Shown here: positions 53,843 through 62,763 of the stretch, piece by piece
Numbering within the stretch: the first letter of the stretch is position 1
Layout of the letters: every line of letters begins with the position of its first letter
Origin: Planctomycetota bacterium
GTDB taxonomy: Bacteria > Planctomycetota > Planctomycetia > Gemmatales > Gemmataceae
NCBI GenBank assembly: GCA_021413735.1
Contig: JAIOPV010000066.1
Location: forward strand, 1 to 64,000
DNA length: 64,000 nt
Direction: 5' to 3'
Program-made: the position numbers and the translations under genes
The notes under the pieces: generated by a model
The model's input: the letters and a program-made list of their open reading frames with translations, nothing else
What the model was told of the DNA's origin: nothing
The model's database searches: none

Positions 53843-55237
53843 TCATCCTCTTGTAAATACCGCCATTTGACTCGGACCGCCGAGGATGGGGTCTTCGTCG
53901 CCAAGCGGAGAGAGCCGCACCGTGTAGCTGTGCTGGGAACACACGCTGTTGCACCAATCTGCGAACTCGGCTCGTGTCCACTCGAAGCGGTGATCCGCGT
54001 GCCGGAACTTGCCGGCGGGCAGTCCCTCGAACTTCACGTTGTACTCACGGTTCGGCGTTGTCAGGATCACCAACCCCGGCCGCGTGCAGCCGAACATCAC
54101 TCGCGAAAACGCTTCCAAACGCGGCGGATCAAGGTGTTCGATCACTTCCACGACTGCCGCGGCGTCGAAGCCTTCGAGCCGAGCATCGCGATACGTCAAC
54201 GCGCCGTGCAAGAGCTTCACACGCTCACGCTGCCCGTCGAAGAGTCGCTGCCGATCGAGGCGTTGCCGTGCGATTTCCAGTGATCGCACCGACACATCAA
54301 GCCCGACCACTTCCGTGAATCGCGGATCGGTCGCGAGCAACCGCAGCAACTTCCCCTCGCCGCACCCCAGATCGAGAACTCGCTTCACGCCAGCCTCTTG
54401 CAGCACGGCCAACACGGTCGCCAGCCGCCGCTCGTGCAGACTCACCTTCGCTTCAAGCCGCTCCTCCGCGAGATCCTGATCGGCCGCGACTTCATCAGGG
54501 TCGGTGCCATCGTCGGCCGCCATTCCCGCGAGCGCCGACTTCACGAGTTTCCCTTGCCGCTTCAGATAGCGAGCCGTGATCTGTTCCTTCTCGGGGTGTG
54601 TCGCGAGCCAGCCTTCGCCGTGCCGGAGCAGTTTCTCGACTTCGTCATGCGTCACCCAATAATGCTTCTCGTCATCGAGCACCGGCACCAACACATACAG
54701 ATGCGAAAGCAACTCCGCGACCCGCACCGTGGCCGTGAGCACCACCGTGAAGTACGGCGACTCACCCCATTCGGGAAACTGCGTGTCGAGTGGATGTCGC
54801 GTTGCCGTGACCGCATACCCAAGTGGCTCGAACAGCTTTCGCAAGAACCCTTCACCCCCGCGTCGGCACGGCACCACCGCAAGTTTCGCCACCAACGGCA
54901 ACGGCTCTTCCGCGAGTTCCGGCTTCAGTCTGCAATTGCCGCCGAGCGCCGAGCCGAGTACCTGCGAAATCGCAACACTCATGAATGACGACGCGACATA
55001 CGGCCGGTCATTCACGTACTGCGCAAGCATCTCCGGTGCGCGATCTCGGCGTGCAAGCCCAACGGGATCGACATCGAGCAGCAACGCGGCGGTGCAGCGT
55101 TCGTCGGTAACTTCCGGATAGAAGATGTGGGCTTGGCCGAATGTGAGGTCGAAGCTTTGCGTGCGTTCGGGGTGCTTGTGGAGCAGCCAGCCAAGATCTG
55201 TTGCGGGTGATCGCGTGGTGGTGATGGTCAGCAACAT
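53843..55237 (-). CDS. hen1: Hen1-type 3'-terminal RNA 2'-O-methyltransferase (464 aa)
   Basis: Bacterial Hen1 marks the 3' end of repaired RNA by 2'-O-methylation in the Pnkp/Hen1 RNA repair complex. The C-terminal half is the methyltransferase: VLDLGCGEGKLL (287-298), metal-site residues E364, E367 and H368 (VVEVIEHLD), and H413 in FRHADHRFEWTR. The N-terminal half (1-250, MLLTITTTRSPATDLGWLLH, ADDGTDPDE) is the bacterial-specific domain that contacts Pnkp. All catalytic residues are present. No pnkp gene lies in this window, which is unusual for the family, so the partner must be elsewhere. Confidence 0.93.
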   Translation of the reverse strand: MLLTITTTRSPATDLGWLLHKHPERTQSFDLTFGQAHIFYPEVTDERCTAALLLDVDPVGLARRDRAPEMLAQYVNDRPYVASSFMSVAISQVLGSALGGNCRLKPELAEEPLPLVAKLAVVPCRRGGEGFLRKLFEPLGYAVTATRHPLDTQFPEWGESPYFTVVLTATVRVAELLSHLYVLVPVLDDEKHYWVTHDEVEKLLRHGEGWLATHPEKEQITARYLKRQGKLVKSALAGMAADDGTDPDEVAADQDLAEERLEAKVSLHERRLATVLAVLQEAGVKRVLDLGCGEGKLLRLLATDPRFTEVVGLDVSVRSLEIARQRLDRQRLFDGQRERVKLLHGALTYRDARLEGFDAAAVVEVIEHLDPPRLEAFSRVMFGCTRPGLVILTTPNREYNVKFEGLPAGKFRHADHRFEWTRAEFADWCNSVCSQHSYTVRLSPLGDEDPILGGPSQMAVFTRG

Positions 55238-55389
55238 GGGAGAGGTCGTTCGGAATGTAAGGATTGGGTAGTGTCGGGACTTTCAGCTCCCCGGCTGACG
55301 GTTGCGAGGGATGGATTGCCAACCGCGATATCTCGGTCATACTGAGGAGGGGAAATGCCTCAAGGTTCACGGTTCACGGAGCCGACTGC

Positions 55390-56355
55390 ATGCTGCCTGC
55401 TTTCGTCGTTCTTCTTGGTCTGGCTCCGACATCCGATCCAACCGGACCGAAACACTACCCACCCGCTTACGTTCCCGCCGAAGCTCCTTACGGCTACCTC
55501 TACCAACCGTCGTTCGATGTGCAGCCATTCCCGCGAGAACCGATCAGCCGATACACACCCAAAGCTGGCGACGTGCTGCTGATGAGCGATACGAACCGGT
55601 TCTGGACGCTTCTGTTCCGAATCGCGCTCACCGGCAAACCCGGACATAACGGCATCGTCATCACCATGCCCGACGGTCGATTGGGCGTGTTCGAGTCCGG
55701 CTATGGCGATACGCTGTATAGCCGAATCACGCCGCTGGACTATCGCCTCAATGTATATCCAGGTTATCTGTGGGTGCGGGCACGCGAAACACCGCTGACG
55801 CCTGAGCAAGATCGCCTATTGACGCAGTTCGCGATGGCTGCCGACGGCGAACGATACGCTCTCTTTCGCTTCCTACTTCATGGAACGCCGCTGAGTCCGC
55901 GGGGTCCGCTGCGAACGGCTGTGTTCGGGAGAATCCGCGGTATCGGCGAACGCTATTACTGTTCGCAGTCCACGGTCGAGGCTCTGGTTCACATGGGGCT
56001 GATCGACGCTCGAACGGCCCGCCCCGCTGCGACGTTTCCGCAAGACTTGTTCTACGATCGCTCCCGTAACCGCTTCATCGACCGCCACCCGCCACTTGCG
56101 GGTGGGTGGTCGCCGCCACAACTTTGGACGCCACTTCCAGGGGTTGCGGTGCGAGGCAAGACGCGACCGCAACCGCCGTCACCGTGGCCCGGTGCTGACG
56201 GTGCCTACCTCGTTCAGCCAGTTTCGACACCGGGCAAGCAAGTCCCGACACCCGTCGTCGTTGGGTATGTCCCCGGCGAATTTCGCCAGATCGCACCGGT
56301 CGAGTATCCGCCGCAGCGGATCGGTTTGTTCGACCGTCCAGGCCGTCGTCGCTAG
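55390..56355 (+). CDS. permuted NlpC/P60-like (YiiX-type) protein (321 aa)
   Basis: The ATG at 55390 gives a signal peptide (about 1-16). The core AGDVLLMSDTN...GKPGHNGIVI with His86, FESG with Glu102 and a late Y-Y-C191-S-Q-S-T-V-E-A-L follow the order His then Cys of circularly permuted papain-like NlpC/P60 enzymes. These cut peptides or lipids; the substrate is unknown. The C-terminal 100 residues are Pro-rich and low complexity. The last 177 nt overlap the opposite gene. A start at 55264 adds residues without a signal and is rejected. Confidence 0.8.
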   Translation: MLPAFVVLLGLAPTSDPTGPKHYPPAYVPAEAPYGYLYQPSFDVQPFPREPISRYTPKAGDVLLMSDTNRFWTLLFRIALTGKPGHNGIVITMPDGRLGVFESGYGDTLYSRITPLDYRLNVYPGYLWVRARETPLTPEQDRLLTQFAMAADGERYALFRFLLHGTPLSPRGPLRTAVFGRIRGIGERYYCSQSTVEALVHMGLIDARTARPAATFPQDLFYDRSRNRFIDRHPPLAGGWSPPQLWTPLPGVAVRGKTRPQPPSPWPGADGAYLVQPVSTPGKQVPTPVVVGYVPGEFRQIAPVEYPPQRIGLFDRPGRRR

Positions 56356-57312
56356 AAGTTCGGCGGTCGTCAGCTTCGTGGCGGGGATGCCGAACTGGCG
56401 TTCGATGAGCTCACGTAGAATCTCGGCTGCTCGTGCGACCAGTTCGCGGTTCGCAACGCCTGCTCGTTCCAGTTCATCGAGCGCGCCGATGGCCCATTCG
56501 TGCGGTGGCATCGGCGGTGGCTTTGGCCGCATCCACAACACAAAGGCAATCACGGCAATAATACCGCCACAGAGGAGCACGAGTTGCCACGCAGCAACGC
56601 GAGGCGGGCTTATCGGGTCGGGGTCTGGTAATTCTTCGATGCTCGTTACGGGCTTGGCGTTCTCGGCTTTCGGCTCCGCGACGGTCGAAAGCACCGTGAC
56701 CTCGAAGCCGCCGGGTTGCACTTCGCGACCGTTCACCTTCACGGCAGCAAAGATCACAGGCAGCCCTTTGCCCGGCACATACGGATCGAGCCTGTATGTT
56801 TGCGTCCATCGTTCGCGCCGCTCTGCGATTGAAACGACGCTCACGTTGCCGACCGGCTGAATTTTCCAGTCGCGATCGGTAATGGGATCGAGGAATGGCT
56901 TCGGCAGTTCGACCCGCAGTGGTGCCGGTCCTTCGATGGCGAGCCTTGCCTGAAGCGATTCGGAGAGCCGAATGGGTGACTTCTGTTCGGTGGTGAATGT
57001 GGCATCCTGCCCGGAAGCGAAACCGCCCGGTAGGAGCAACGCGACCAGCAGGAAGGCACGAAACAACGCTGATAGGATATCGTGAGGCGTGGCCCCCTCA
57101 CCCGCGACTCGAAGACTCGTCGCGACCTCCCCCCCTAAAACGGGGGCGAGGTGGGCCTGGTTGGCCTCTTCTTCGAGGCGATTAATTGGTTCACGCTGAA
57201 GATGAAGACACTGCGCCCCACCTCGCCCCCGTTTTAGGGGGAGAGGTCGCCGCGCTTCGCGGCGGGTGAGGGGGAACAACGTCTCGTTGAGACCAGCGAG
57301 ATTGCCATTCAT
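56179..57312 (-). CDS. BatD/DUF4381-like membrane protein; 5' end contains a palindrome
   Basis: The exported part has BatD-like beta sequence (SPIRLSESLQARLAIEG, VSVVSIAERRERWTQTYRLDPYVPG split by motif RRERWTQTY). One helix (about 244-266, WQLVLLCGGIIAVIAFVLWM) and a cytoplasmic tail follow, ending LRRILDRCDLAKFAG, which is conserved in this group. BatD-like proteins work with MoxR AAA proteins, but none lies nearby. The ATG at 57312 overlaps the ileS TAA (TAATG), but reading from it translates the palindrome at 57093-57274 as 60-70 residues. A TTG at 57066 would start directly at a signal peptide (LFRAFLLVALLLPGGFASG). The start is unresolved. It overlaps the opposing gene by 177 nt. Confidence 0.75.
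   Translation of the reverse strand: MNGNLAGLNETLFPLTRREARRPLPLKRGRGGAQCLHLQREPINRLEEEANQAHLAPVLGGEVATSLRVAGEGATPHDILSALFRAFLLVALLLPGGFASGQDATFTTEQKSPIRLSESLQARLAIEGPAPLRVELPKPFLDPITDRDWKIQPVGNVSVVSIAERRERWTQTYRLDPYVPGKGLPVIFAAVKVNGREVQPGGFEVTVLSTVAEPKAENAKPVTSIEELPDPDPISPPRVAAWQLVLLCGGIIAVIAFVLWMRPKPPPMPPHEWAIGALDELERAGVANRELVARAAEILRELIERQFGIPATKLTTAELLATTAWTVEQTDPLRRILDRCDLAKFAGDIPNDDGCRDLLARCRNWLNEVGTVSTGPR
57093..57274. repeat. 182-bp MITE-like palindrome, CCCCTCACCCG family
   Basis: Arms of about 62 bp (57093-57155, 57213-57274) share CCCCCTCACCCG, then a CGAAG-centred hairpin and GACCTC...CCTAAAACGGGGGCGAGGT. It lies within the apparent 5' coding region of the BatD-like gene, directly after ileS. 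A relative is at 62764-62898. Confidence 0.85.
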
Positions 57313-60300
57313 TACGCCACCGGTTTGACCTTGCGGACGGCGATGGTGAGCGGTTGCCCGTCGATGTTCACGGTGGCTGTGTGAGCGTCACCGTTCAGCG
57401 GCGTACTCGACCACTCGACCGCCTGCACCGCCGTGGCGATCGTCGCCTGATGCGTACTGATCGCTTTCGTGAGTTCGTCCGACGTCGCCGCGAGATGAAT
57501 CGCGATCTTGTCGAGGAGGTCGAACTTGGCATCCTTGCGAGCGTTCTGCACCTGCCGCACGACATCTCGCGCGAGTCCTTCGAGCTTCAGTTCCTCGGTG
57601 ATGGTCGTGCTGATCGCAACCTGCGTGCCACCGTCCGCGACGCCGACCCAACCCGCCGGGGCAGTGAACTCTCGCACGATGTCGGCCGAGTCGAGTTCCA
57701 CGCCTGCAAGTACAAATGGCTTCGCCGCCAGTTGCTCCGCCGTCATCGTCGCAAGAGCAGCCTCGGCTTCCTTGAGTTTCGGACCTAGCTTGCTGGCGGC
57801 TGTCTTCTTGTTGAGCCGTGCGCTGACCGCAAGAAGCGGCCCGGCCTTGGGGTCGTGCAACCGCACAGCCTTCACGTTCAGTTCATCGACGATCAAATCC
57901 GAGAAACGCGTAACGCCTCGCTGATGCTTCTCGGAAGTGGTTGAAACAACCAACTCCGCGAGCGGTTGCCGCACGTTGAGCTTCGCTGCCTGACGCGCCG
58001 ACAAACCCAGCGAGATCACTTCTTGAACTGCCCCCATGTCGTCCGATAGTGCGGTGTCCTTGAGTGACTCGTTCGCGACGGGGAAGTCGCACAGATGCAC
58101 GCTTTCCGGGTCGGTCGGCAACCGCAGGTTTCGCCACATCACTTCCGTGACGAACGGCACGCACGGAGCCATGAGCTTACACAGCGTCGTGAGCGTCGTG
58201 TACAGCGTCTGATATGCGGCCCACTTGTCCTTGAGCTCCGCCGCACTCAACCCCGCGACCTTGCTCTGCAAGCGATCCTTGTTACGGCGCACATACCAGT
58301 TCGACAGATCGCCTTCGAGGAACTCCTCGCACTTCGCCGCGAACGCCACCACGTTGTAGCTCTTGTACGCCTCGTGCGCCTCCGTGATGAGCAACTGCAA
58401 GTTCGACAGCAGCCAGCGGTCGATGTCCTGCCTCTCGTTGAACGGCACTTGCGGCGCGGCGTGGTCGAAGCCGTCGCCGGTGGCATAGTTGCAGAACATC
58501 GCGTAGGTGTTCCACAACTTGAAGAACACCTTCGACCGCACTTCGTCCGCCGGGGTCGGGCCGAAGTTCATGTTCGCGGCTGGATTCTGTCGGCAATACA
58601 GCCATCGCATCACGTCCGCGCCGATGGCGTTGAACGGAAGCTGTTTCCCCTTCGGATCGCGAATCTCGCCGCCGTTGTCTGCCGCTGCGATGAACTCGAT
58701 CGAGTTGCCGGAGGTCTTGTGCATCTCGTGGCCGAACTGGTCTCGCACGTTGCCGTGACCAAGTAGCGTTTTGAACGGCGGTTGGCCGTCGCTCATCATC
58801 GTGGACAAGGCCAACAGCGCGTAGAACCAGTTACGGAACTGCCCGGGAAAGCTCTCCGTGATAAAGTCCGCCGGGTACCACTTACGCCAGTATTCGCGGT
58901 CGGTGTTGTACTTCATCGTCGAGAACGCCACGATGCCCGCGTCGAGCCACGGGTTGCCGACGTCCGGGATGCGCGTCATCAGGTTGCCGGTCTTCGGATT
59001 GCGGATCTTCACCTTGTCGATCCACGGCCGGTGCGGCGTGTGCCCCTCAAACTCCGCCCAACCCTCGACCGCTCGTTCCTTCAGTTCCTCGAAACTGCCG
59101 ATGACCTCGAACTGCGTCGGGTCCGCGTCATCGACCCACACCGGCAACGCCAGCCCCCAGAATCGCTTCTTCGAGATCATCCAGTCGCCCATGTTCTTGA
59201 GCCAATCCAACTCGCGGGCTGTGCCGTTGATTGATTCCGGTAGGAACTTCACTTCCGGATTGCGAACCACCTTCATGATGTCGCCACGGAAACCCTCTTC
59301 ACTAAGACGCGGCCCCATATTGATGAACCATTCATCAACGAGTCGATAAAGTAGTTCCGTCTTACATCGCCAGCAGTGGGGATAACGGTGAACATATCGT
59401 TCGGTCGTGAACAGTAAGTCCTTGCGTTTCAGTTCCTCGAACACCGCGTCGGCTGTGGTCGCATCGACAGCGTTCTTGCCGGTCAGCGAGCCGAAACCTT
59501 CGTGGAAGCAGCCATCGTCACCGATCGGTGCGACCGGTGGCAACCCGTTCTGCTGACCCCAAACGTAGTCGATCGCACCGCAACCCGGAGCTGTGTGAAC
59601 GATGCCCGTACCTTCCGTTTCCGTGACGTCCTTGCCACCAGAGATGATCTTGTGAGCTTGTGCGGCCGTGCATTTCGGCCACTTGCCGCTTTGTTTCGTG
59701 ACTTGGGCCACTTCAAGCGGAAAGCCGAAGTCGTGGTTCTGCGCCGGCAACTCGTCGAACGGGCCGACGTACTCCCAGCCGAGCATGTCGGAGCCCTTCA
59801 CCTCGCCGACGATCTCGTAGCTGTCACCCTTCCCGGCCTTCGACTTGAACATCTGCTCGATGGTGTTCAGGTGCGGCACGTCTGGAAGCCACTCACGCTT
59901 GCTTTTGCCCTTCGCGCTCCCCTCCGAAGACTCCGGGTCGCGGCTAAGCTCGTCATCGGATGAACTCTCCATGCGGTTCATTTTGAACACGCCCTTGGAG
60001 AGGTAATAAACCTCGCCCTTCAACTTCACTTTTAGATAAGTAAGTTCCGGATTGACCGCGGCACCGACGTTACTCGTTAACGTCCAGGGTGTCGTGGTCC
60101 AGACGAGCAGATTCTCACCCGGGCGGTCCTTCAGTGGGAACTTCACGAACACCGCACGGTGTTCCACGAACTTATAGCCTTCCTTCATCTCCTGCTCGGA
60201 GAGACCGACACCGCAGCGGCCGCACCACGGCATCACGTCGTAGCCGCGATACACGAGTTTCTTGCTGTGGCACTTCTTCAGGAACGACCAGATCGTGTAG

Positions 60301-60830
60301 TTGTTCTCCTCGGCCATCGTGAAGTACGAGTGACGGTCGCCGGGCTTCTTCGCCCAGTCCGCGTCGGTGCGGTCCCAGTTCATCCAGTAGCCGAGGCGGA
60401 TGCTCTGGTCCGTCTGCACGCGAGCGAACTTGTTCACGCGGTCCTTACAGGCCTGCACGAACTTGTCGATGCTCGCTTCCGCGTCGCCGGGCACAAGGTT
60501 CTCGATGTCGCGCTTGCTCTTGAGGCCGAGCGCCTTCTCGACTTCGACTTCCACCCACAACCCCTGGCAATCGAACCCCTGCTGATAGCGGAGTTCGTGG
60601 CCTGTCATGGCGAAGTAGCGGTTGTAGACGTCCTTGTACGTGCGGCCCCAGGCGTGGTGAACGCCCATCGGGTTGTTCGCGGTGATGGGGCCGTCGAGGA
60701 AGCTCCAACGCGGCTTGCCGATGTTGAGGGCTTTGCGCTTCTCGAAAATGCCGTGTTCGTCCCAGAACTTGAGGATGGTGCGTTCCAGGGATGGGAAATC
60801 GACCGATGACTCGACCTTCTCAAACGGCAT
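57312..60830 (-). CDS. ileS: isoleucyl-tRNA synthetase (1172 aa)
   Basis: It charges tRNA-Ile with isoleucine. The class I HIGH region reads NPMGVHHAWGRTYKD (53-67), and the KMSKS region reads EMHKTSGNSIEF, a variant seen in the large IleRS type with a C-terminal DUF5915-like domain. The editing domain is present (CGAIDYVWGQQNGLPPVAP). A hydrophilic insertion of about 30 residues (285-315, MESSSDDELSRDPESSEGS) interrupts it and is unlike the surroundings. No zinc-ribbon cysteines were noted at the C-terminus. The start at 60830 (MPFEKVESS) is supported by family length. The stop overlaps the next ATG (TAATG). Confidence 0.95.
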   Translation of the reverse strand: MPFEKVESSVDFPSLERTILKFWDEHGIFEKRKALNIGKPRWSFLDGPITANNPMGVHHAWGRTYKDVYNRYFAMTGHELRYQQGFDCQGLWVEVEVEKALGLKSKRDIENLVPGDAEASIDKFVQACKDRVNKFARVQTDQSIRLGYWMNWDRTDADWAKKPGDRHSYFTMAEENNYTIWSFLKKCHSKKLVYRGYDVMPWCGRCGVGLSEQEMKEGYKFVEHRAVFVKFPLKDRPGENLLVWTTTPWTLTSNVGAAVNPELTYLKVKLKGEVYYLSKGVFKMNRMESSSDDELSRDPESSEGSAKGKSKREWLPDVPHLNTIEQMFKSKAGKGDSYEIVGEVKGSDMLGWEYVGPFDELPAQNHDFGFPLEVAQVTKQSGKWPKCTAAQAHKIISGGKDVTETEGTGIVHTAPGCGAIDYVWGQQNGLPPVAPIGDDGCFHEGFGSLTGKNAVDATTADAVFEELKRKDLLFTTERYVHRYPHCWRCKTELLYRLVDEWFINMGPRLSEEGFRGDIMKVVRNPEVKFLPESINGTARELDWLKNMGDWMISKKRFWGLALPVWVDDADPTQFEVIGSFEELKERAVEGWAEFEGHTPHRPWIDKVKIRNPKTGNLMTRIPDVGNPWLDAGIVAFSTMKYNTDREYWRKWYPADFITESFPGQFRNWFYALLALSTMMSDGQPPFKTLLGHGNVRDQFGHEMHKTSGNSIEFIAAADNGGEIRDPKGKQLPFNAIGADVMRWLYCRQNPAANMNFGPTPADEVRSKVFFKLWNTYAMFCNYATGDGFDHAAPQVPFNERQDIDRWLLSNLQLLITEAHEAYKSYNVVAFAAKCEEFLEGDLSNWYVRRNKDRLQSKVAGLSAAELKDKWAAYQTLYTTLTTLCKLMAPCVPFVTEVMWRNLRLPTDPESVHLCDFPVANESLKDTALSDDMGAVQEVISLGLSARQAAKLNVRQPLAELVVSTTSEKHQRGVTRFSDLIVDELNVKAVRLHDPKAGPLLAVSARLNKKTAASKLGPKLKEAEAALATMTAEQLAAKPFVLAGVELDSADIVREFTAPAGWVGVADGGTQVAISTTITEELKLEGLARDVVRQVQNARKDAKFDLLDKIAIHLAATSDELTKAISTHQATIATAVQAVEWSSTPLNGDAHTATVNIDGQPLTIAVRKVKPVA

Positions 60831-60974
60831 GGCAAAACACCTCACAGCGATGGACAACAACTCTCAGCTTATTGAGGGACACTGCTGCCAGGCAGGTGGC
60901 TCGCGCTGGCTGGCCAATGATGTGCCAGGGGGTTATACTCCACGCGGTTTGGAATGAGGGCTCCGTGTTGTGGC

Positions 60975-61029
60975 GAGCCGCGACCGCAAGGGAACGGCAA
61001 ACGTAGCCGCTCCCTTGCGGTCGCGGCTC
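60975..61029. repeat. 19-bp perfect palindrome GAGCCGCGACCGCAAGGGA
   Basis: Arms 60975-60993 and 61011-61029 with a 17-nt loop. A degenerate relative lies at 37879-37933. Confidence 0.88.
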
Positions 61030-61204
61030 ACCAACGGGGTCACCGTGGAAAATGCCGGTGCCAACAACACGAACGGGACAGCACCACCGGGTGCATGCAT
61101 GAGAAGCCCAAGGCACCCCAGAACAGTGGGTACCTCGCCCTCCACAAAACAACAATGCAGCCACGGCAGTTTTCAGAAATGATGTCGCGTTTAACAAAGA
61201 AGGC

Positions 61205-61233
61205 GGCCGGTCGTTCGGGTGTGACGACCGGCC
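61205..61233 (-). terminator. hairpin behind the EF-hand gene
   Basis: On the minus strand GGCCGGTCGT - 9 nt - ACGACCGGCC is followed by GCCTTCTTTG. The stem is perfect; the T-run is weak. Confidence 0.6.
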
Positions 61234-61239
61234 ACCCTG

Positions 61240-62745
61240 TCACTTCTTGAGCTTCTCCGCTTTCTCGGCTTCCCCAGCACTCAGCAAGCCGTCCTTGTCG
61301 AGATCGAGCTTGTCAAACACTTCGGCTGGACCGGTGAACTCACGACGCGAAACGTCGCCGTCGCCGTTGCGGTCCATCGCCCGGAACCACGCCGGCCCCC
61401 CTCGCAGATCGGTGCCGAACGTCACCGGATAACCGCGACTCGCGGCAGCCAGCAGCACGTGCGGGAACTTCGCCTTGTCAAAAACGCCATCTTTCAGACA
61501 GCCAGCTTCTCGAACACGGTCGAATGCGCTGCGAAGCTCTCGAACCGACAACGCTCCGTCGTGGTTCGTGTCGAGCAACTCGAACAGGCCGTTGCCACCA
61601 TCGAGAACGGTCAGCAGCACTTGCCCGCGTGCGATCTGCTCCTGAAGATCGAGCCAGGCGTCAAGTTCGGTGCGGTTCAGCTCGCTATCGCCGTTGCGAT
61701 CGGCGATCGATGTGAGCCACGCGATACTGCTGCCACCACGACCGCGTTTGGCCCCTTTCGGTTCTGGCTCGACCGGATTCTCGAACTGCTCCGAGAGTTG
61801 CTTTCGTGCAGATGCGACTGCTTCCGGAAGTCTTCCTTCAGTCGCCCAGCCTTCGACTCGCACCTGGCTCCCCGCGAAGGCGAACTTCTCCACGCTCGCC
61901 TTCGCGCCGAGCTTCACGACCCACCTGGCATCAGGCTCTTGTTTGCGCCACGCAGCGAGTTCAGCAACGGTTCGCTTGTCGGTGGAATCCTTCGCACGCC
62001 GACGCACGATTTCCTCTGTCCACTGTGCATCTTTCTCGTCACCGGGCAGCAGAATCATCGGTAACTTCGCCAGCACATCCACGGGTGCATCAGCGGTTGG
62101 CGAGGTCAGCAGTGTGGTTCCGGCCGCGCCGGGATACAGCGACTTCGGCACCAACTCGCCAGCGCCGATGAGTTCGTCGTCGTTCTTGTCGAGCTTCTTC
62201 AGCGACTCCGCCGCCGCCTTCAGTTCCTTCTCGGTGACCTTGCCATCGCCATCGGTGTCGAGGTGTTTGAGGATCGCGTCGGTGAGTTCCGCACTCGTCG
62301 GAATCCGACCGACACCCACGAGAACATTCCCGAGGCCGGCCTTGCGGTAGAACGCGGCGAGTTCCCCAGCGGTCACTTTGCCGTCGCCGTTCGAGTCGAG
62401 TTCCTTGAACGTCGGCGCAATGCCGACCGGCGGCGTAAAGCCGTTGCCAAGCGACTGCCGCAACGCGGACGCTGCTGGCAGTTTCGCGGCTTCCTTCTCG
62501 TCGAGGTTGCCGTCGCCGTTGCGGTCGAAGAACGCGAACATCTTCGCAAATGTTTCGTCCCAGATTGCGGAAACGGGCTTGCCATCGACTTCCACGCGAA
62601 GCTCAACGCGAGTGGGTTTCCCTTCGCCGAGCAACACGAGTTCGAGCGGCGCAGAAGGACGTGCGGCGGAACTCGGCGCAGGTTCCGCCGCGAGGCTCAC
62701 ACCGACCACGCCAACGAGAGCAACGCCAAAAAGATGACGAATCAT
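61240..62745 (-). CDS. secreted multi-EF-hand protein (501 aa)
   Basis: A signal peptide (MIRHLFGVALVGVVGVSLAA) precedes about eight EF-hand loops: DRNGDGNLDEKE, DSNGDGKVTAGE, DTDGDGKVTEKE, DKNDDELIGAGE, DRNGDSELNRTE, DTNHDGALSVRE, DRNGDGDVSRRE and DLDKDGLLSAGE. It is a paralogue of the gene at 10324, with the same domain plan and the same DRNGDGDVSR-x-EF ending. A second start at 62751 adds only two residues. Like its paralogue it follows a DUF1501 gene, but here a palindrome separates the two. Confidence 0.92.
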   Translation of the reverse strand: MIRHLFGVALVGVVGVSLAAEPAPSSAARPSAPLELVLLGEGKPTRVELRVEVDGKPVSAIWDETFAKMFAFFDRNGDGNLDEKEAAKLPAASALRQSLGNGFTPPVGIAPTFKELDSNGDGKVTAGELAAFYRKAGLGNVLVGVGRIPTSAELTDAILKHLDTDGDGKVTEKELKAAAESLKKLDKNDDELIGAGELVPKSLYPGAAGTTLLTSPTADAPVDVLAKLPMILLPGDEKDAQWTEEIVRRRAKDSTDKRTVAELAAWRKQEPDARWVVKLGAKASVEKFAFAGSQVRVEGWATEGRLPEAVASARKQLSEQFENPVEPEPKGAKRGRGGSSIAWLTSIADRNGDSELNRTELDAWLDLQEQIARGQVLLTVLDGGNGLFELLDTNHDGALSVRELRSAFDRVREAGCLKDGVFDKAKFPHVLLAAASRGYPVTFGTDLRGGPAWFRAMDRNGDGDVSRREFTGPAEVFDKLDLDKDGLLSAGEAEKAEKLKK

Positions 62746-62763
62746 GTGCATATCGGTTTCGTC

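Larger units (their letters stand above)
60831..61239. other. 409-nt gap between ileS and the EF-hand gene
   Basis: It holds the upstream region of ileS, the palindrome at 60975-61029, and the terminator of the EF-hand gene (61205-61233). Short open frames here look spurious, with no family or start site. Confidence 0.75.

Noticed and set aside
57312..60830. IleRS as a broken gene because KMSKS is not canonical
   Set aside because: MHKTSGN is a known variant in the large IleRS type, and the frame is intact over the full expected length.
61040..61243. 67-codon frame in the ileS/EF-hand gap
   Set aside because: It includes the terminator hairpin, has no ribosome site and no family resemblance.
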